A stretch of DNA of 45,590 nucleotides from an uncultured Mediterraneibacter sp. (GCA_944376695.1 CALWDM010000015.1:1-45590); one strand, 5' to 3'. Counted from the first letter of the stretch, positions 6,726 through 15,470 are shown. Notes: generated from the letters alone by a model not told the origin. Made by a program: numbers and translations.

Positions 6726-7583
6726 ATGAAACAGAAAAAGTTTAACCTGGCGAATGAGGAAGGGAGTGTGCTGGCATTCTCTGTTGTTATGCTGACAGTG
6801 ATGATCTTTTTAGTGTCGGTGATTTCGCTGACCACTGTCAACCGTATCGCAGTGGCGAGGAGAGTGTCTGAAAACAGCCGGGAGACCAGTGTGGTGGAGT
6901 CTCTCAATGCCAACCTGGAAAAAACGATCAGAGGTATTGTACTGCAGACCGATGAGCTGACAAGATATTATCTCAGCAAGAGTTATTATCAGGAGACTGA
7001 TACGAGCGGATTCGACAGCGGGGATAAGGCAAGCTTTGACAAGAGCTTAAAAGCGCTCGTTGACCCGAGTTTTCAGCGGAGCATCCAGAGCGCATACAAC
7101 GCATCCGGAGGCAATCAGGAGACGCTGAAGGAGATCGCGGATCTGCTTTTTGCGCATATGCTTGGACATCGGGTGGGAAACTCGTCTCTGTCGGTGGGTG
7201 ATGGCTCGTATCTGTACAGCTTCTCTTCCAGGACGACGGAGTTGATTAAAAAAGAAGCGGCTTATGCATATGGTGAAGGAACAGGCGCCAATACGCTGTC
7301 GATAACATGCAACCCCGGGTTTAACGCCAGATACAGCTACGATGACTTAAAGGGAAGAAGAAGTGGGATGAATATAGCTGACAGCAGTTATCTGACTTTA
7401 ACTATGCAAGCTCGTTACGAGCTGGAGGAGTCTGGCAATCAGATAACTACTGACATACAAGTGTTATTTACATTTCCGGAATACGAAGCCGGACTTGGTA
7501 GTGGAGTGTCATATCCGAACGATTCCGAAACGTTATATAATAACGTAATTCATTATAATACAAATGTGCTTACATATCAATAA
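6726..7583 (+). CDS. PilX/GspK-like pilus assembly protein
   Basis: The 285-residue protein begins with a short basic leader ending in a glycine (NEEG) and a long hydrophobic helix, SVLAFSVVMLTVMIFLVSVI (about residues 14-33), then a large extracellular domain. This resembles PilX or GspK minor pseudopilins. These can lack the Glu at position +5 that ordinary pilins need; here the mature sequence starts SVLAF with no Glu5. Such subunits often sit at the fibre tip and start assembly. GGGAGG lies 6-7 nt before the ATG. It is the first gene of the pilus operon. The call rests on layout rather than on a conserved motif in the body. Confidence 0.6.
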   Translation: MKQKKFNLANEEGSVLAFSVVMLTVMIFLVSVISLTTVNRIAVARRVSENSRETSVVESLNANLEKTIRGIVLQTDELTRYYLSKSYYQETDTSGFDSGDKASFDKSLKALVDPSFQRSIQSAYNASGGNQETLKEIADLLFAHMLGHRVGNSSLSVGDGSYLYSFSSRTTELIKKEAAYAYGEGTGANTLSITCNPGFNARYSYDDLKGRRSGMNIADSSYLTLTMQARYELEESGNQITTDIQVLFTFPEYEAGLGSGVSYPNDSETLYNNVIHYNTNVLTYQ

Positions 7584-7589
7584 TTTTCT

Positions 7590-7641
7590 CCCCAAAATAT
7601 AAATACTGAAGCGAACAGTAAGAAATAAAAATGTTTTGGGG
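7590..7641 (+). promoter_or_regulatory. Structured leader upstream of the major pilin
   Basis: CCCCAAAA (7590-7597) pairs with TTTTGGGG (7634-7641) and encloses the perfect hairpin TACTG-AAGCGAA-CAGTA (7604-7620). It begins just after the stop of the PilX-like gene and lies about 70 nt upstream of the pilin ribosome binding site. Pilin leaders in clostridia are often riboswitch- or processing-controlled. The consensus of either cyclic-di-GMP riboswitch class was not recognised. Confidence 0.4.
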
Positions 7642-7712
7642 CGAAAGTCTGCGCGTTTTAAAAATCGGAATCATCAAAGAAACAATAAGTTTATTTTAGG
7701 AGGATGAAGAAA

Positions 7713-8189
7713 ATGAATTTTAAAAGTGAATCTGGTTTCACTCTGATGGAGCTTATGGTTGTAATTGGCGTGCTGGCGATCCTGATCGCGATCCTTCTGC
7801 CGCAGTTTACAGGCTACACAGCGCAGGCGCAGGCGATCTCCGCGGCTTCCGAGGCTAAGAACGCGCTGACAGCAGGATATTCCTACTACGTATCTGTTAC
7901 GTCAAGAGATTCAAATGCTAGTGCGTTTGATGCTACTGTAGCAAAAGACAGAATGGAGAAGGCGGCCAACGGTGATGGTACAGTTACTGTTACTAGTGCG
8001 GATGTTGTAAATTATTCAGTAACTAAAGGAAACTTAACATTCACTGCTTATATGGATCTTACGACTGGCAAAATTACAAGCAATGGAGGCACTGGAACAG
8101 CTGGTGAAATGGAGTGCGCACCGAAGAATGGTGGTAGCCAGGATACATGCGATGACCTGAAGGATGAAGGAGCTCTTAAGATTCAGTAA
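7713..8189 (+). CDS. pilA: Major type IV pilin (PilA-like)
   Basis: This 158-residue prepilin has a short basic leader (MNFKSESG), a cleavage site before FTLMELMVVIGVLAILIAIL, and Glu at mature position 5. These are all hallmarks of type IV pilins processed by PilD. The globular domain is small and AT-richer than the machinery genes. Its C-terminal region holds two cysteines ten residues apart (ECAP...DTCDD), as in the disulfide-bounded D-region of many pilins. AGGAGG (7698-7703) is 9 nt from ATG 7713; the upstream ATG at 7704 directly abuts it and is unlikely. Its own leader and the strong terminator behind it suggest it is the most abundant subunit. Confidence 0.85.
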   Translation: MNFKSESGFTLMELMVVIGVLAILIAILLPQFTGYTAQAQAISAASEAKNALTAGYSYYVSVTSRDSNASAFDATVAKDRMEKAANGDGTVTVTSADVVNYSVTKGNLTFTAYMDLTTGKITSNGGTGTAGEMECAPKNGGSQDTCDDLKDEGALKIQ

Positions 8190-8214
8190 AAGAATTAATC
8201 ATAGTAAATTAAAG

Positions 8215-8261
8215 AAAAGAATGGAGGCGGATGGCGATACTTCTTCTCCATTCTTTTTTTT
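8215..8261 (+). terminator. Intrinsic terminator/attenuator after the major pilin
   Basis: AAAAGAATGGAG (8215-8226) pairs with CTCCATTCTTTT (8246-8257), and the T-run extends to 8261. It stands between the major pilin and the remaining pilus genes with no obvious new promoter after it. Partial read-through would give much more pilin than machinery. Confidence 0.85.
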
Positions 8262-8314
8262 CTGAAATAATTAAGCTTCCAAAGAGGCGTAACGCGAAAA
8301 GGAGGGTAAAGGGA

Positions 8315-8812
8315 TTGAAGATAAGAGAAGAAAGAGGCTTTACGCTGGCAGAGACGGCGGTGGTGATCGGCGTGCTTGGGATTTTACTTATTTTAGGAAT
8401 AATGAATTATAGAGACATACTGAGAAGGAATGAGATAGCGGAGGCGGGGACAGAGGCGCGACTGGGAGCTGATACTGTTTTTACCTGCCTGCTTGTGCAG
8501 GGAACGCTTCGCCAGGAACAGTGCGTGGAGGAGCTCAGGACGGCGCTGCCGGATTACGCGGATACAGTCTCAGGGAATACATACTACCGGTTCGTGCAGG
8601 ACCCTTCCGACCCGAATGAGATCCTTTATGTAGATTTCTGCAAAGTCGTGGACAGCGATCTGAAAGTCCAGCACCGGTATACGGTTGGGGACGATGAGCT
8701 GGAGTCCCGGGCTGTGACCTCTGACAGCGCGCTGGGACAGGATTTAAAAGACGCCGGAGAAGTAGACGGTTTCTGCGCTCCGGGTACAGAAGGGTGGTGT
8801 GACTCTTGGTAA
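8315..8812 (+). CDS. Minor prepilin, cysteine-rich
   Basis: The 165-residue prepilin has leader LKIREERG, cleavage before FTLAETAVVIGVLGILLIL, and Glu5. A TTG start at 8315 is chosen because GGAGGG (8301-8306) is 8 nt upstream and the leader then has the usual eight residues. The longer frame back to 8231 begins inside the preceding terminator. The body carries five cysteines, including a pair 11 residues apart after the helix (TCLLVQ..EQCVEE) and a C-terminal pair (FCAPGTEGWC). It probably joins the fibre as a minor subunit. The next gene overlaps its end by 7 nt, indicating coupled translation. Confidence 0.75.
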   Translation: MKIREERGFTLAETAVVIGVLGILLILGIMNYRDILRRNEIAEAGTEARLGADTVFTCLLVQGTLRQEQCVEELRTALPDYADTVSGNTYYRFVQDPSDPNEILYVDFCKVVDSDLKVQHRYTVGDDELESRAVTSDSALGQDLKDAGEVDGFCAPGTEGWCDSW

Positions 8813-9219
8813 GGCGGGAGGATGGATTTACGCTGGCAGAGACCGTGGTCGTACTGGCCGTGGCGGCCATACTCATGGGCGTCATCGGGACCGGCGCAAA
8901 CTACTGGATCGAGGAGCAGAGAAATATGTCTCTGGAGACCCTCAACGAGCAGGCGAATCAGGCGCTTGTCACATATTATGCCATATACGGGTATTTTCCG
9001 TTTAATAAGCTGACTGCCGATGACGGCAGCAGCCCGATCATTGATTTGGACAATGGCAGTCCGCAGGAATTAAGCGAGGAAGAAAGCCGGCGGCTTATGG
9101 AGGAGCTCTCGAAGGTGACAAGCCAGAGAGTTGTGCAGGACTATGACCCTGCGGGCTATAAGCTGGAGGTTACATACAGCAACGCATATGTGGCAGGCAT
9201 GGAGTTTGAGAGGCGGTGA
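8806..9219 (+). CDS. Minor prepilin (PilE/PilV-like)
   Basis: The 137-residue prepilin has leader MVRREDG, cleavage before FTLAETVVVLAVAAILMGVI, and Glu5. It starts with TTG 8806, preceded by AGGGTGG at 8 nt, and overlaps the previous stop. The short globular domain contains no cysteine. It is a type II/IV pseudopilin by its N-terminus; the exact minor-pilin class cannot be fixed from the body. Its tight overlaps with both neighbours place it in a translationally coupled group of minor pilins. Confidence 0.75.
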   Translation: MVRREDGFTLAETVVVLAVAAILMGVIGTGANYWIEEQRNMSLETLNEQANQALVTYYAIYGYFPFNKLTADDGSSPIIDLDNGSPQELSEEESRRLMEELSKVTSQRVVQDYDPAGYKLEVTYSNAYVAGMEFERR

Positions 9220-9233
9220 AAAAGGACATGAAA

Positions 9234-9800
9234 ATGTGGAAAAGTGAGGCGGGATTAACGCTGGTCGAGCTGACGGTCGTTATGGCGGTCATGGGAGTGT
9301 TCATAGCCGCGCTGACCAGTATTCTGATGGTCGCCTTTGACGTGCACGCGGAGATCGTGCAGGAGAACAGAGAAGAAGCCGGAACCGTGCTTTTGGGCCA
9401 GCATCTGGAGAGGATGATCAAAAGCTGCGACCGCGCCATGAGCTTCCAGCTCGTGGACAACCCGAAGGCGACGGCCTCGGCCGACGATAAGCAGGCGCTC
9501 CGGATCTGGGTCGGCCAGAAAAGCGGGACAGATATGTATGTGTTCTATTATGTCGATCCCGACAAAAAGACGATGTGTTTTGAATACGGAGAGACGCTGG
9601 ACGGCACGTCCGGCAATCCCAGGATGGAGCTCGGCAGCGGAGTGCTGGCCTCAAAATGGGAGATATACAGCGGCGGCGGCAGTCACTACATCAGTTGTAC
9701 TCTGTCGCTGGAGCCGGCGGGCGGAGGCGGGGGAACGCCCAGACAAGAAACAGTAAAATTTGCCCTGAAATCAGAACAGAATTCAGACAGGTCACCATAA
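9234..9800 (+). CDS. Minor prepilin (PilW/GspJ-like)
   Basis: This 188-residue prepilin has leader MWKSEAG, cleavage before LTLVELTVVMAVMGVFIAAL, and Glu5. Its larger globular domain and position after two smaller pilins resemble PilW/GspJ. ATG 9234 is preferred: AAGGA is 7 nt upstream, and the leader then matches its neighbours at 7-8 residues. A GTG at 9216 overlapping the previous stop would give a 13-residue leader and cannot be excluded. A glycine-rich linker (AGGGGGT) lies near the C-terminus. PilW/GspJ-type subunits usually form the tip-initiating complex together with PilX/GspK-type ones. Confidence 0.7.
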   Translation: MWKSEAGLTLVELTVVMAVMGVFIAALTSILMVAFDVHAEIVQENREEAGTVLLGQHLERMIKSCDRAMSFQLVDNPKATASADDKQALRIWVGQKSGTDMYVFYYVDPDKKTMCFEYGETLDGTSGNPRMELGSGVLASKWEIYSGGGSHYISCTLSLEPAGGGGGTPRQETVKFALKSEQNSDRSP

Positions 9801-9825
9801 AAACAGAAAAAGAGAGGAACAGACA

Positions 9826-11862
9826 ATGATCAACACTTTTGTATTCACAGACAGCAAACTATACATCGGGCTGACCACCTACGGAAAGAGAGAGCCCAGG
9901 ATCAAAAAGCAGGTCGCCATGGATTATCCGAACAAGACCTATGCGGACGGAAGGATCCTGGACGCTACCCTTCTGGCGCATGAGATCGAGGTAACTCTGA
10001 AAAAGAAAAAGATGAAAGCGCAGAACGCGATCTTCGCAATCAGCCACAGTGACATCAGCGTGGTGGACTTCAGCATCCCCAATGTAAAGGGCAAGCTCAC
10101 CCAGGCGGTGCACCAGGTGCTGGCGGGCCGTTTTGTAGGGATCCAGGACAAAAATTATATCGGCTACAAGCTCAGAAAGCTGGAGGGGCAGCGCTACAAA
10201 GGGTGCAGCGTCGCCGTTCCGAAGATGATCCTGGGAGAGTACTACGATCTTTCCAAAAAGCTGGGGCTGAAGCTCCAGTCTGTGGACTACATCGGAAATG
10301 TTCTTTATAAGAGCGCCATACTGGCGGAGCCGAAGCTTAAGAAAGCCACCGGGATCATTATGGATAATAATGTGTGCGGGCTGCGCACCTATTTTTTTAC
10401 AGAAGGTGGAATGGTATTCTCCAGAGGCGAGAACGAGAGCAGTCTGTTTCCGGGCGAAGGCAATCAGGAGGCGGATTTTTCTTTTGAGGAGAGGCTGGAG
10501 ATGGAAGAGGGCGACGTGGCCGCGGTACAGAAGAGCTACGAGTCTGTTCCAAAGAAGCTGGATGAGCTGATGGACTTCCAGGGCACGATCACCTTCTTCC
10601 TGAACCGTTACGCGGCCAAAAAGCAGGAGGGCGCAGAGCGGATGCAGGAGGCAAAGGAGGAGGCGGTCACACAGGTCATCGAACTGCGCAATCTGTGCGA
10701 CATGCCCTTTGAGTTTGTGCCGAACTGCGAGAAGAGAGGGTTTACTTACTTTTCCAAACTGAAAAAGAAAGTCCAGGGACTGGCCAATATATACAGCAGG
10801 ATGAAACCGGCCAATCCGGCGTTCTTTGACGAGATCGCCGAGGTGCTGACCGAGATCGAGACAGAGTTCAACACCTGTATCGAGCGGTTCCGGAAGTATC
10901 TGGAGGAGGAGCAGAGCCCTGAGGAATATCAGAGAAATATGCTGATCCAGAGAGCCTGCAGGCTGCTGAACAGCACGATGATGATGGTGGACTTAAACGG
11001 CGGGTACAGCTCCATCGACTATGTGCTTGTAGACGGGATGGATCTGACGGATAAAGAGAAGAAGCTGATCAGGCAGAACGTATCCAAATATTACACCGGC
11101 AAGATCCTCCAGAACAGCGACTGGGGCAGCACGCCGGGAGAGCGCTGGATCGGTGCGTCATACAATGAGTACACCTATTTCAGCGACCTGGATCTGTCAG
11201 CGGAGCTGGAGAAGAACGACAAGTACAACCGTACCAATATGGACAACCTTGTCCTCGGACTCGGCGTTGTGGCCTGCCTGTTCGTGGTTGCCAGATTTGG
11301 GCTGGCCGGGTGGAATATCTATCAGATGTACAACATGAATCAGGAGATCCAGGATAACGAAGCGTTCCTTGCGGCCAATGAGGAGGTAAGACTGCTCGTG
11401 GACCAGCAGGAGAAGCTCCAGGGCAATCTGGACGAGGTGTCGAATTTTGAGAGCTTTTTCCAGGCGGCCAGAGTGGATCTGAGCCAGGAATATTCCCAGG
11501 TATCCGGAGTGTACAGCCCGGTGAAGGTCGTATCCGTAAGCCAGGAGGAGGACAATACGATCCGCCTTCAGATCGACGCCGATGATCTGAGCAACGTCTC
11601 CCGCTTCGTAGAGATGATGGTGCTCAGAGGCTATGAAGACTGTATGTACACCAATGTCACCAGGTCAGAGACAGGCTATAAGGCAGAGGTCACATACAGA
11701 TACAGCCCGGACGAGACGCAGGCCCAGGACGGCGCGCAGGCGCCGGAGGCAGCGGCACAGGAAGAGACAGTACAGGAGGAGACCGCGCAGGAGGATGCGG
11801 CGCAGGGAGAAGCGGCAGAGGAAGAGACAGCGCCGGAAGAGGAGGTACAGGAAGTTGAGTAA
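9826..11862 (+). CDS. PilM-PilN fusion, inner-membrane platform protein
   Basis: The 678-residue protein starts with a cytoplasmic PilM-like actin-fold domain (about 1-450, with a poorly conserved nucleotide site). One membrane segment follows at about 473-493 (LVLGLGVVACLFVVARFGLA), then a coiled coil and a PilN-like extracytoplasmic alpha/beta domain to about 640. In most type IV pilus systems PilM and PilN are separate proteins, with PilM binding the PilN cytoplasmic tail; here they look covalently joined. The last 40 residues are acidic repeats of the type QEE(T/D)(A/V). GAGG lies 8 nt before the ATG. PilO follows with an 8-nt overlap, completing the M-N-O platform. Confidence 0.65.
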   Translation: MINTFVFTDSKLYIGLTTYGKREPRIKKQVAMDYPNKTYADGRILDATLLAHEIEVTLKKKKMKAQNAIFAISHSDISVVDFSIPNVKGKLTQAVHQVLAGRFVGIQDKNYIGYKLRKLEGQRYKGCSVAVPKMILGEYYDLSKKLGLKLQSVDYIGNVLYKSAILAEPKLKKATGIIMDNNVCGLRTYFFTEGGMVFSRGENESSLFPGEGNQEADFSFEERLEMEEGDVAAVQKSYESVPKKLDELMDFQGTITFFLNRYAAKKQEGAERMQEAKEEAVTQVIELRNLCDMPFEFVPNCEKRGFTYFSKLKKKVQGLANIYSRMKPANPAFFDEIAEVLTEIETEFNTCIERFRKYLEEEQSPEEYQRNMLIQRACRLLNSTMMMVDLNGGYSSIDYVLVDGMDLTDKEKKLIRQNVSKYYTGKILQNSDWGSTPGERWIGASYNEYTYFSDLDLSAELEKNDKYNRTNMDNLVLGLGVVACLFVVARFGLAGWNIYQMYNMNQEIQDNEAFLAANEEVRLLVDQQEKLQGNLDEVSNFESFFQAARVDLSQEYSQVSGVYSPVKVVSVSQEEDNTIRLQIDADDLSNVSRFVEMMVLRGYEDCMYTNVTRSETGYKAEVTYRYSPDETQAQDGAQAPEAAAQEETVQEETAQEDAAQGEAAEEETAPEEEVQEVE

Positions 11863-12712
11863 GAAAGATATGAACAAGGACGTGGGCGAAGTATTCCAGT
11901 CTGTCGTCGAGTCTGTAAAGCAGAAGCAGGAGGAGGCCAGAGAGGGAGGAGTCAAAAAAGTTCTGAACTCTATGGTAAACCGCAAGAAGGATAAAAAGGT
12001 GAAGCGGAAGTTTAAGCAGATCGAGAAGGGCGCGATCCTGCTCGTGGGCGCGGTCGTTGTCGGATACGCCTCCAACGCCCTGCTGATCTCGAAGGTAGAC
12101 GACCGGCTCACGCAGACCCAGAACGAGTACAGAGAGTCCCAGTCCGAGCGGTCCGAGGTACAGGCCCTTGTGGACAGCCAGGATCTGATCCTGCAGAATA
12201 TAGAGGAGATGCAGGGAGAGCTTGAGGCAGTGGGAAACAAATACCCCAACTACCGTACAGAGAATGAGATTCTGATCGTGCTGAACGATCTCTTTGCGCC
12301 AAGCGGGGTCAGCGTATCCTCTGTAGCCGTCGTCCCTTCTGTCCAGGTGCAGAAGGCGAACATCAACGCGCTGATCTCCCAGAAGGGGCTGACAGAGTAT
12401 GTGGAAAACTCGGAGTACTTCAGCACCGGAGCGCCGGCACAGCCGGAGAACAGCACGGCCGGGGAGACAGAGCTGCCGCCGGCTGAGAGGGAGACGAAGT
12501 TCGACGTGACCGAGGTGACCTTCAGCGTGGATGACATTACCCAGAGTCAGGCGCTCGATCTCGCTCAGAGACTCTATGAGTCCACCCGTATCCTCGTGCC
12601 GAAGAATCTCTCCATAGTCGGCTCAGGAGACGAGGAGACTGTGTATTCCCTCAGCGGTACGCTGATGTTTTACTCTTACCGTATCAGTGAAGATACAGAA
12701 AGTCTGGTGTAA
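11855..12712 (+). CDS. pilO: PilO-like platform protein
   Basis: The 285-residue protein has a charged cytoplasmic N-terminus, one membrane segment at about 58-77 (GAILLVGAVVVGYASNALL), a coiled coil (residues 80-130), and a small alpha/beta domain. This is the layout of PilO, which pairs with PilN to couple the ATPase and platform to the fibre. The start is taken as TTG 11855, because GGAGG (11841-11845) is 9 nt upstream; ATG 11870 would be five residues shorter. It overlaps the PilM-PilN gene by 8 nt. There is little primary-sequence conservation, so the call rests on topology and gene order. Confidence 0.65.
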   Translation: MSKKDMNKDVGEVFQSVVESVKQKQEEAREGGVKKVLNSMVNRKKDKKVKRKFKQIEKGAILLVGAVVVGYASNALLISKVDDRLTQTQNEYRESQSERSEVQALVDSQDLILQNIEEMQGELEAVGNKYPNYRTENEILIVLNDLFAPSGVSVSSVAVVPSVQVQKANINALISQKGLTEYVENSEYFSTGAPAQPENSTAGETELPPAERETKFDVTEVTFSVDDITQSQALDLAQRLYESTRILVPKNLSIVGSGDEETVYSLSGTLMFYSYRISEDTESLV

Positions 12713-12715
12713 GCT

Positions 12716-14395
12716 ATGCGGGCGTATCCGATCGGCAGGCTGCTGCTGAAACACCAGTATATAACAAAGGCGGATTTTGACCGGCTTCAGGCCGAAGGGG
12801 AGAAGCGGGATACCGAGGAGTACGATCTTCTCCGGGAGATGAATATTATCGCGGTTTCCAGGCTGATGCAGGCGTTCAGCAATATTTTCAGCCTGGAGAC
12901 GGTTGATCTGGATCTGGCAGACATCGACGAGGAACTCCTGGAGATGTTCCCCCAGAGGACGATGCGCAAGCTCGGCGTCATCCCCCTGCAGGAGACGGAG
13001 AAGGAGCTGGTCCTGGCTATCAGCAATCCGACGCTGGTCGCGGAGATGGAGCGGCTCAGCTACTATACGGAAAAGAAGTTTGTGCTGCGCATCGCGGACC
13101 GGGAGCAGATCATCAAAAGACTGAACCTGTACTCCGCGGAAAGCGAGTCCGCCGAGGCCATCGAGAAGCTGGAAGACGCTATGGAGCAGCAGAAGCGTCC
13201 CGAGGCCAGCGGACTGGAGAATATCCTGGACGATACCTCAGACGCTCCTACCATCCGGCTGACCAATTCCATCATCTCAAAGGCCATCACCGAGGGGGCC
13301 AGCGATATCCATATCGAGCCCTACGAGAAGAACGTGACCGTGCGCTACCGGATCGACGGGCGGCTGATTGTACAGCAGAGGCTTCCCATGAATGTGTTCC
13401 CGGCGCTGATCACCCGCTTTAAGCTCATGGGCGGGATGGACATCGCGGAGCGACGCGTTCCCCAGGAGGGGCGTCTGGAGATCATGATGGATAACGTAGG
13501 TACAGACCTGCGTTTCTCCACGATCCCGAATATTTTCGGAGAGAAGCTTGTCATCCGTCTGCTGCGGAAGAACGCGCTGAATAAAGGGATCGAGGAGCTC
13601 GGGTTTGACGCGGAGGCATTTGAGAAAGTGAAGGCCATGCTGGACCGCACAAACGGGATCATCCTCGTCACCGGGCCGACCGGAAGCGGAAAGAGTACGA
13701 CGCTTTACTCCTTCCTGAAGCATATAAAGTCGGATGAGACGGCCATCGTGACCGTAGAGGACCCGGTGGAGTATACGATCGAGGGCTTTAATCAGACGCA
13801 GGTCTCCGTGAAGCAGGGAATGACCTTCCCGGTGGCCCTCAAAGCGATTCTGAGGCAGGACCCGGACGTGATCATGATCGGAGAGATCCGCGACGAGGAG
13901 ACTGCTCACATCGCCGTCCGGGCGAGTATCACCGGGCATCTTGTCCTCTCTACGCTCCACACGAACAGCGCGGTCAGCAGTATGGGCCGTCTGCTCAATA
14001 TGGGCGTGGAATCCTATCTGCTGGCTGACTCTCTGCGGGGAGTGGTGGCGCAGCGGCTCATACGGCGTCTCTGCCCGTACTGCAAGGAGAAATACCTGGC
14101 AAGCGAGGAGGAGAAGAAAACGCTGGGCGTGGATTACCCTGTTTTCCTGTACCGGGCTACCGGGTGCGCCCGCTGCAACAATACCGGCTATCAGGGCAGG
14201 TTCGCTATATTTGAGGTGCTCCAGGTCACCCCTGAGGTCGAGCATATGCTCCAGAGCGGGGAAGAGGTGTCGAAGATCGCCGCAAGGCTCGAGGAGCGCG
14301 AAGATTACCAGACGCTGGCGCAGAGCGTGAAAAAGGCGATCCTGAAAGGTGAGACTTCTATGCAGGAGATTAAGGAGGTAGACATAGATGATTAA
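12716..14395 (+). CDS. pilB: Type IV pilus assembly ATPase PilB
   Basis: This 559-residue GspE/PilB ATPase powers fibre extension. It has an N-terminal MshEN-type domain (about 1-150), Walker A GPTGSGKSTT (about residue 319), an Asp box, Walker B DPDVIMIGEIRDEET, a His box in TGHLVLSTLHTN, and a zinc-binding tetracysteine CPYC...CARC near 450-485. Length and motif order are typical of PilB. It begins 4 nt after the PilO gene and overlaps the PilT gene by 8 nt. MshEN domains can bind cyclic di-GMP, but the residues needed were not verified here. Confidence 0.95.
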   Translation: MRAYPIGRLLLKHQYITKADFDRLQAEGEKRDTEEYDLLREMNIIAVSRLMQAFSNIFSLETVDLDLADIDEELLEMFPQRTMRKLGVIPLQETEKELVLAISNPTLVAEMERLSYYTEKKFVLRIADREQIIKRLNLYSAESESAEAIEKLEDAMEQQKRPEASGLENILDDTSDAPTIRLTNSIISKAITEGASDIHIEPYEKNVTVRYRIDGRLIVQQRLPMNVFPALITRFKLMGGMDIAERRVPQEGRLEIMMDNVGTDLRFSTIPNIFGEKLVIRLLRKNALNKGIEELGFDAEAFEKVKAMLDRTNGIILVTGPTGSGKSTTLYSFLKHIKSDETAIVTVEDPVEYTIEGFNQTQVSVKQGMTFPVALKAILRQDPDVIMIGEIRDEETAHIAVRASITGHLVLSTLHTNSAVSSMGRLLNMGVESYLLADSLRGVVAQRLIRRLCPYCKEKYLASEEEKKTLGVDYPVFLYRATGCARCNNTGYQGRFAIFEVLQVTPEVEHMLQSGEEVSKIAARLEEREDYQTLAQSVKKAILKGETSMQEIKEVDIDD

Positions 14396-15467
14396 GGAGT
14401 TGCTGCACCAGATACTGCAGATGGCAGCAGAATTTAACAGCAGTGATATTCATTTGGTGGAGAGAGCTCATCCGGTGTTCCGTATCAACGGAATTCTGCA
14501 GCAGTGCGACCGCTTTCCGGTGCTGACGCGGGACACGACGAAAGAAATTTCGCAGTATATCATGGAGGAACTGTGCGGGACGCAGTTCTTCGACCAGAAG
14601 GAATTAGACGCCGCGTTCAGTATCGAGGGGCTGGGGCGTTACCGACTGAACGTATATAAGGAGAGAGGCAGCTACGCCCTGGCGATCAGGGCTCTGCCCA
14701 ACGTGGCCAAATCCATGCGGGAGCTGGATCTGCCGACTCAGCTCAACGAGCTGTGCGACAGGAAGCGCGGACTGATCCTTGTGACAGGACCCACCGGAAG
14801 CGGGAAGAGTACCACACTGGCGGCAATGCTCAAGGAGATCAACGAGAAAAAGCGCTGCCACATTATTACCATCGAAGACCCGGTGGAGTACCTGTACGAT
14901 CACGATAAGGCGATCATAAACCAGCGCGAGGTGGGGATGGACTCCGACAGCTTTGCCAACGCCCTCAGGGCGGCCATGCGAGAGGACCCGGATATCATCC
15001 TCGTGGGAGAGATGAGAGATCCGGAGACGATCCAGATCGCGCTGACAGCGGCCGAAACAGGGCATCTTGTATTTTCCACCCTGCATACGACCGGCGCCGC
15101 GAAGACCGTGGACCGTATCATAGATACCTTTGAGAGCGGGAAGCAGAATCAGGTGGCGCAGCAGCTTGCGACCGTGCTGCAGGCGGTGATTTCTCAGGTG
15201 CTGATCCCGAGAGCGGACGGGAAGGGGCGCGTCATGTCCTGTGAGATCATGAAGACAACGCCCGCCATCCAGAATCTCATCCGCGAGAGGAAGCCGCATC
15301 AGATCCGCAACAGTATACAGAGCGGCGTGGATATCGGGATGCAGCTTCTCGATAACGATCTGATCCGTCTCGCGAGGATGCGCGTGATCGACAGGACAGA
15401 GGCAATTGCGTACGCGCAGGACAGCGAGTACGTCAGCCGTAATTTGATGGGAATAGGAGGAGTTTAA
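14388..15467 (+). CDS. pilT: Type IV pilus retraction ATPase PilT
   Basis: This 359-residue PilT retracts the fibre, driving twitching motility, DNA uptake or pulling on adhesin contacts. Motifs are Walker A GPTGSGKSTT (about residue 131), Walker B DPDIILVGEMRDPET, and TGHLVFSTLHTTGAAKTVDRI. It lacks the tetracysteine zinc site of PilB. The N-terminal PAS-like domain contains SSDIHLVERAHPVFRING, as usual for PilT. AAGGAGG lies 8 nt before the ATG, inside the end of pilB. Its presence distinguishes this system from a pure type II secretion or competence pseudopilus. Confidence 0.95.
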   Translation: MIKELLHQILQMAAEFNSSDIHLVERAHPVFRINGILQQCDRFPVLTRDTTKEISQYIMEELCGTQFFDQKELDAAFSIEGLGRYRLNVYKERGSYALAIRALPNVAKSMRELDLPTQLNELCDRKRGLILVTGPTGSGKSTTLAAMLKEINEKKRCHIITIEDPVEYLYDHDKAIINQREVGMDSDSFANALRAAMREDPDIILVGEMRDPETIQIALTAAETGHLVFSTLHTTGAAKTVDRIIDTFESGKQNQVAQQLATVLQAVISQVLIPRADGKGRVMSCEIMKTTPAIQNLIRERKPHQIRNSIQSGVDIGMQLLDNDLIRLARMRVIDRTEAIAYAQDSEYVSRNLMGIGGV

Positions 15468-15470
15468 TAA

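Noticed and set aside
7590-7700. Cyclic-di-GMP riboswitch before pilA
   Set aside because: The leader is structured but neither the class I nor the class II consensus could be recognised, so only a generic structured leader is reported.
8231-8314. Upstream extension of the second pilin gene
   Set aside because: The ATG lies inside the loop of the post-pilA terminator, and it would give a 36-residue leader. TTG 8315 has a proper ribosome binding site and normal leader length.
13277-14245. 322-codon minus-strand frame opposite pilB
   Set aside because: PilB motifs are unmistakable on the plus strand; the opposite frame has no family features.
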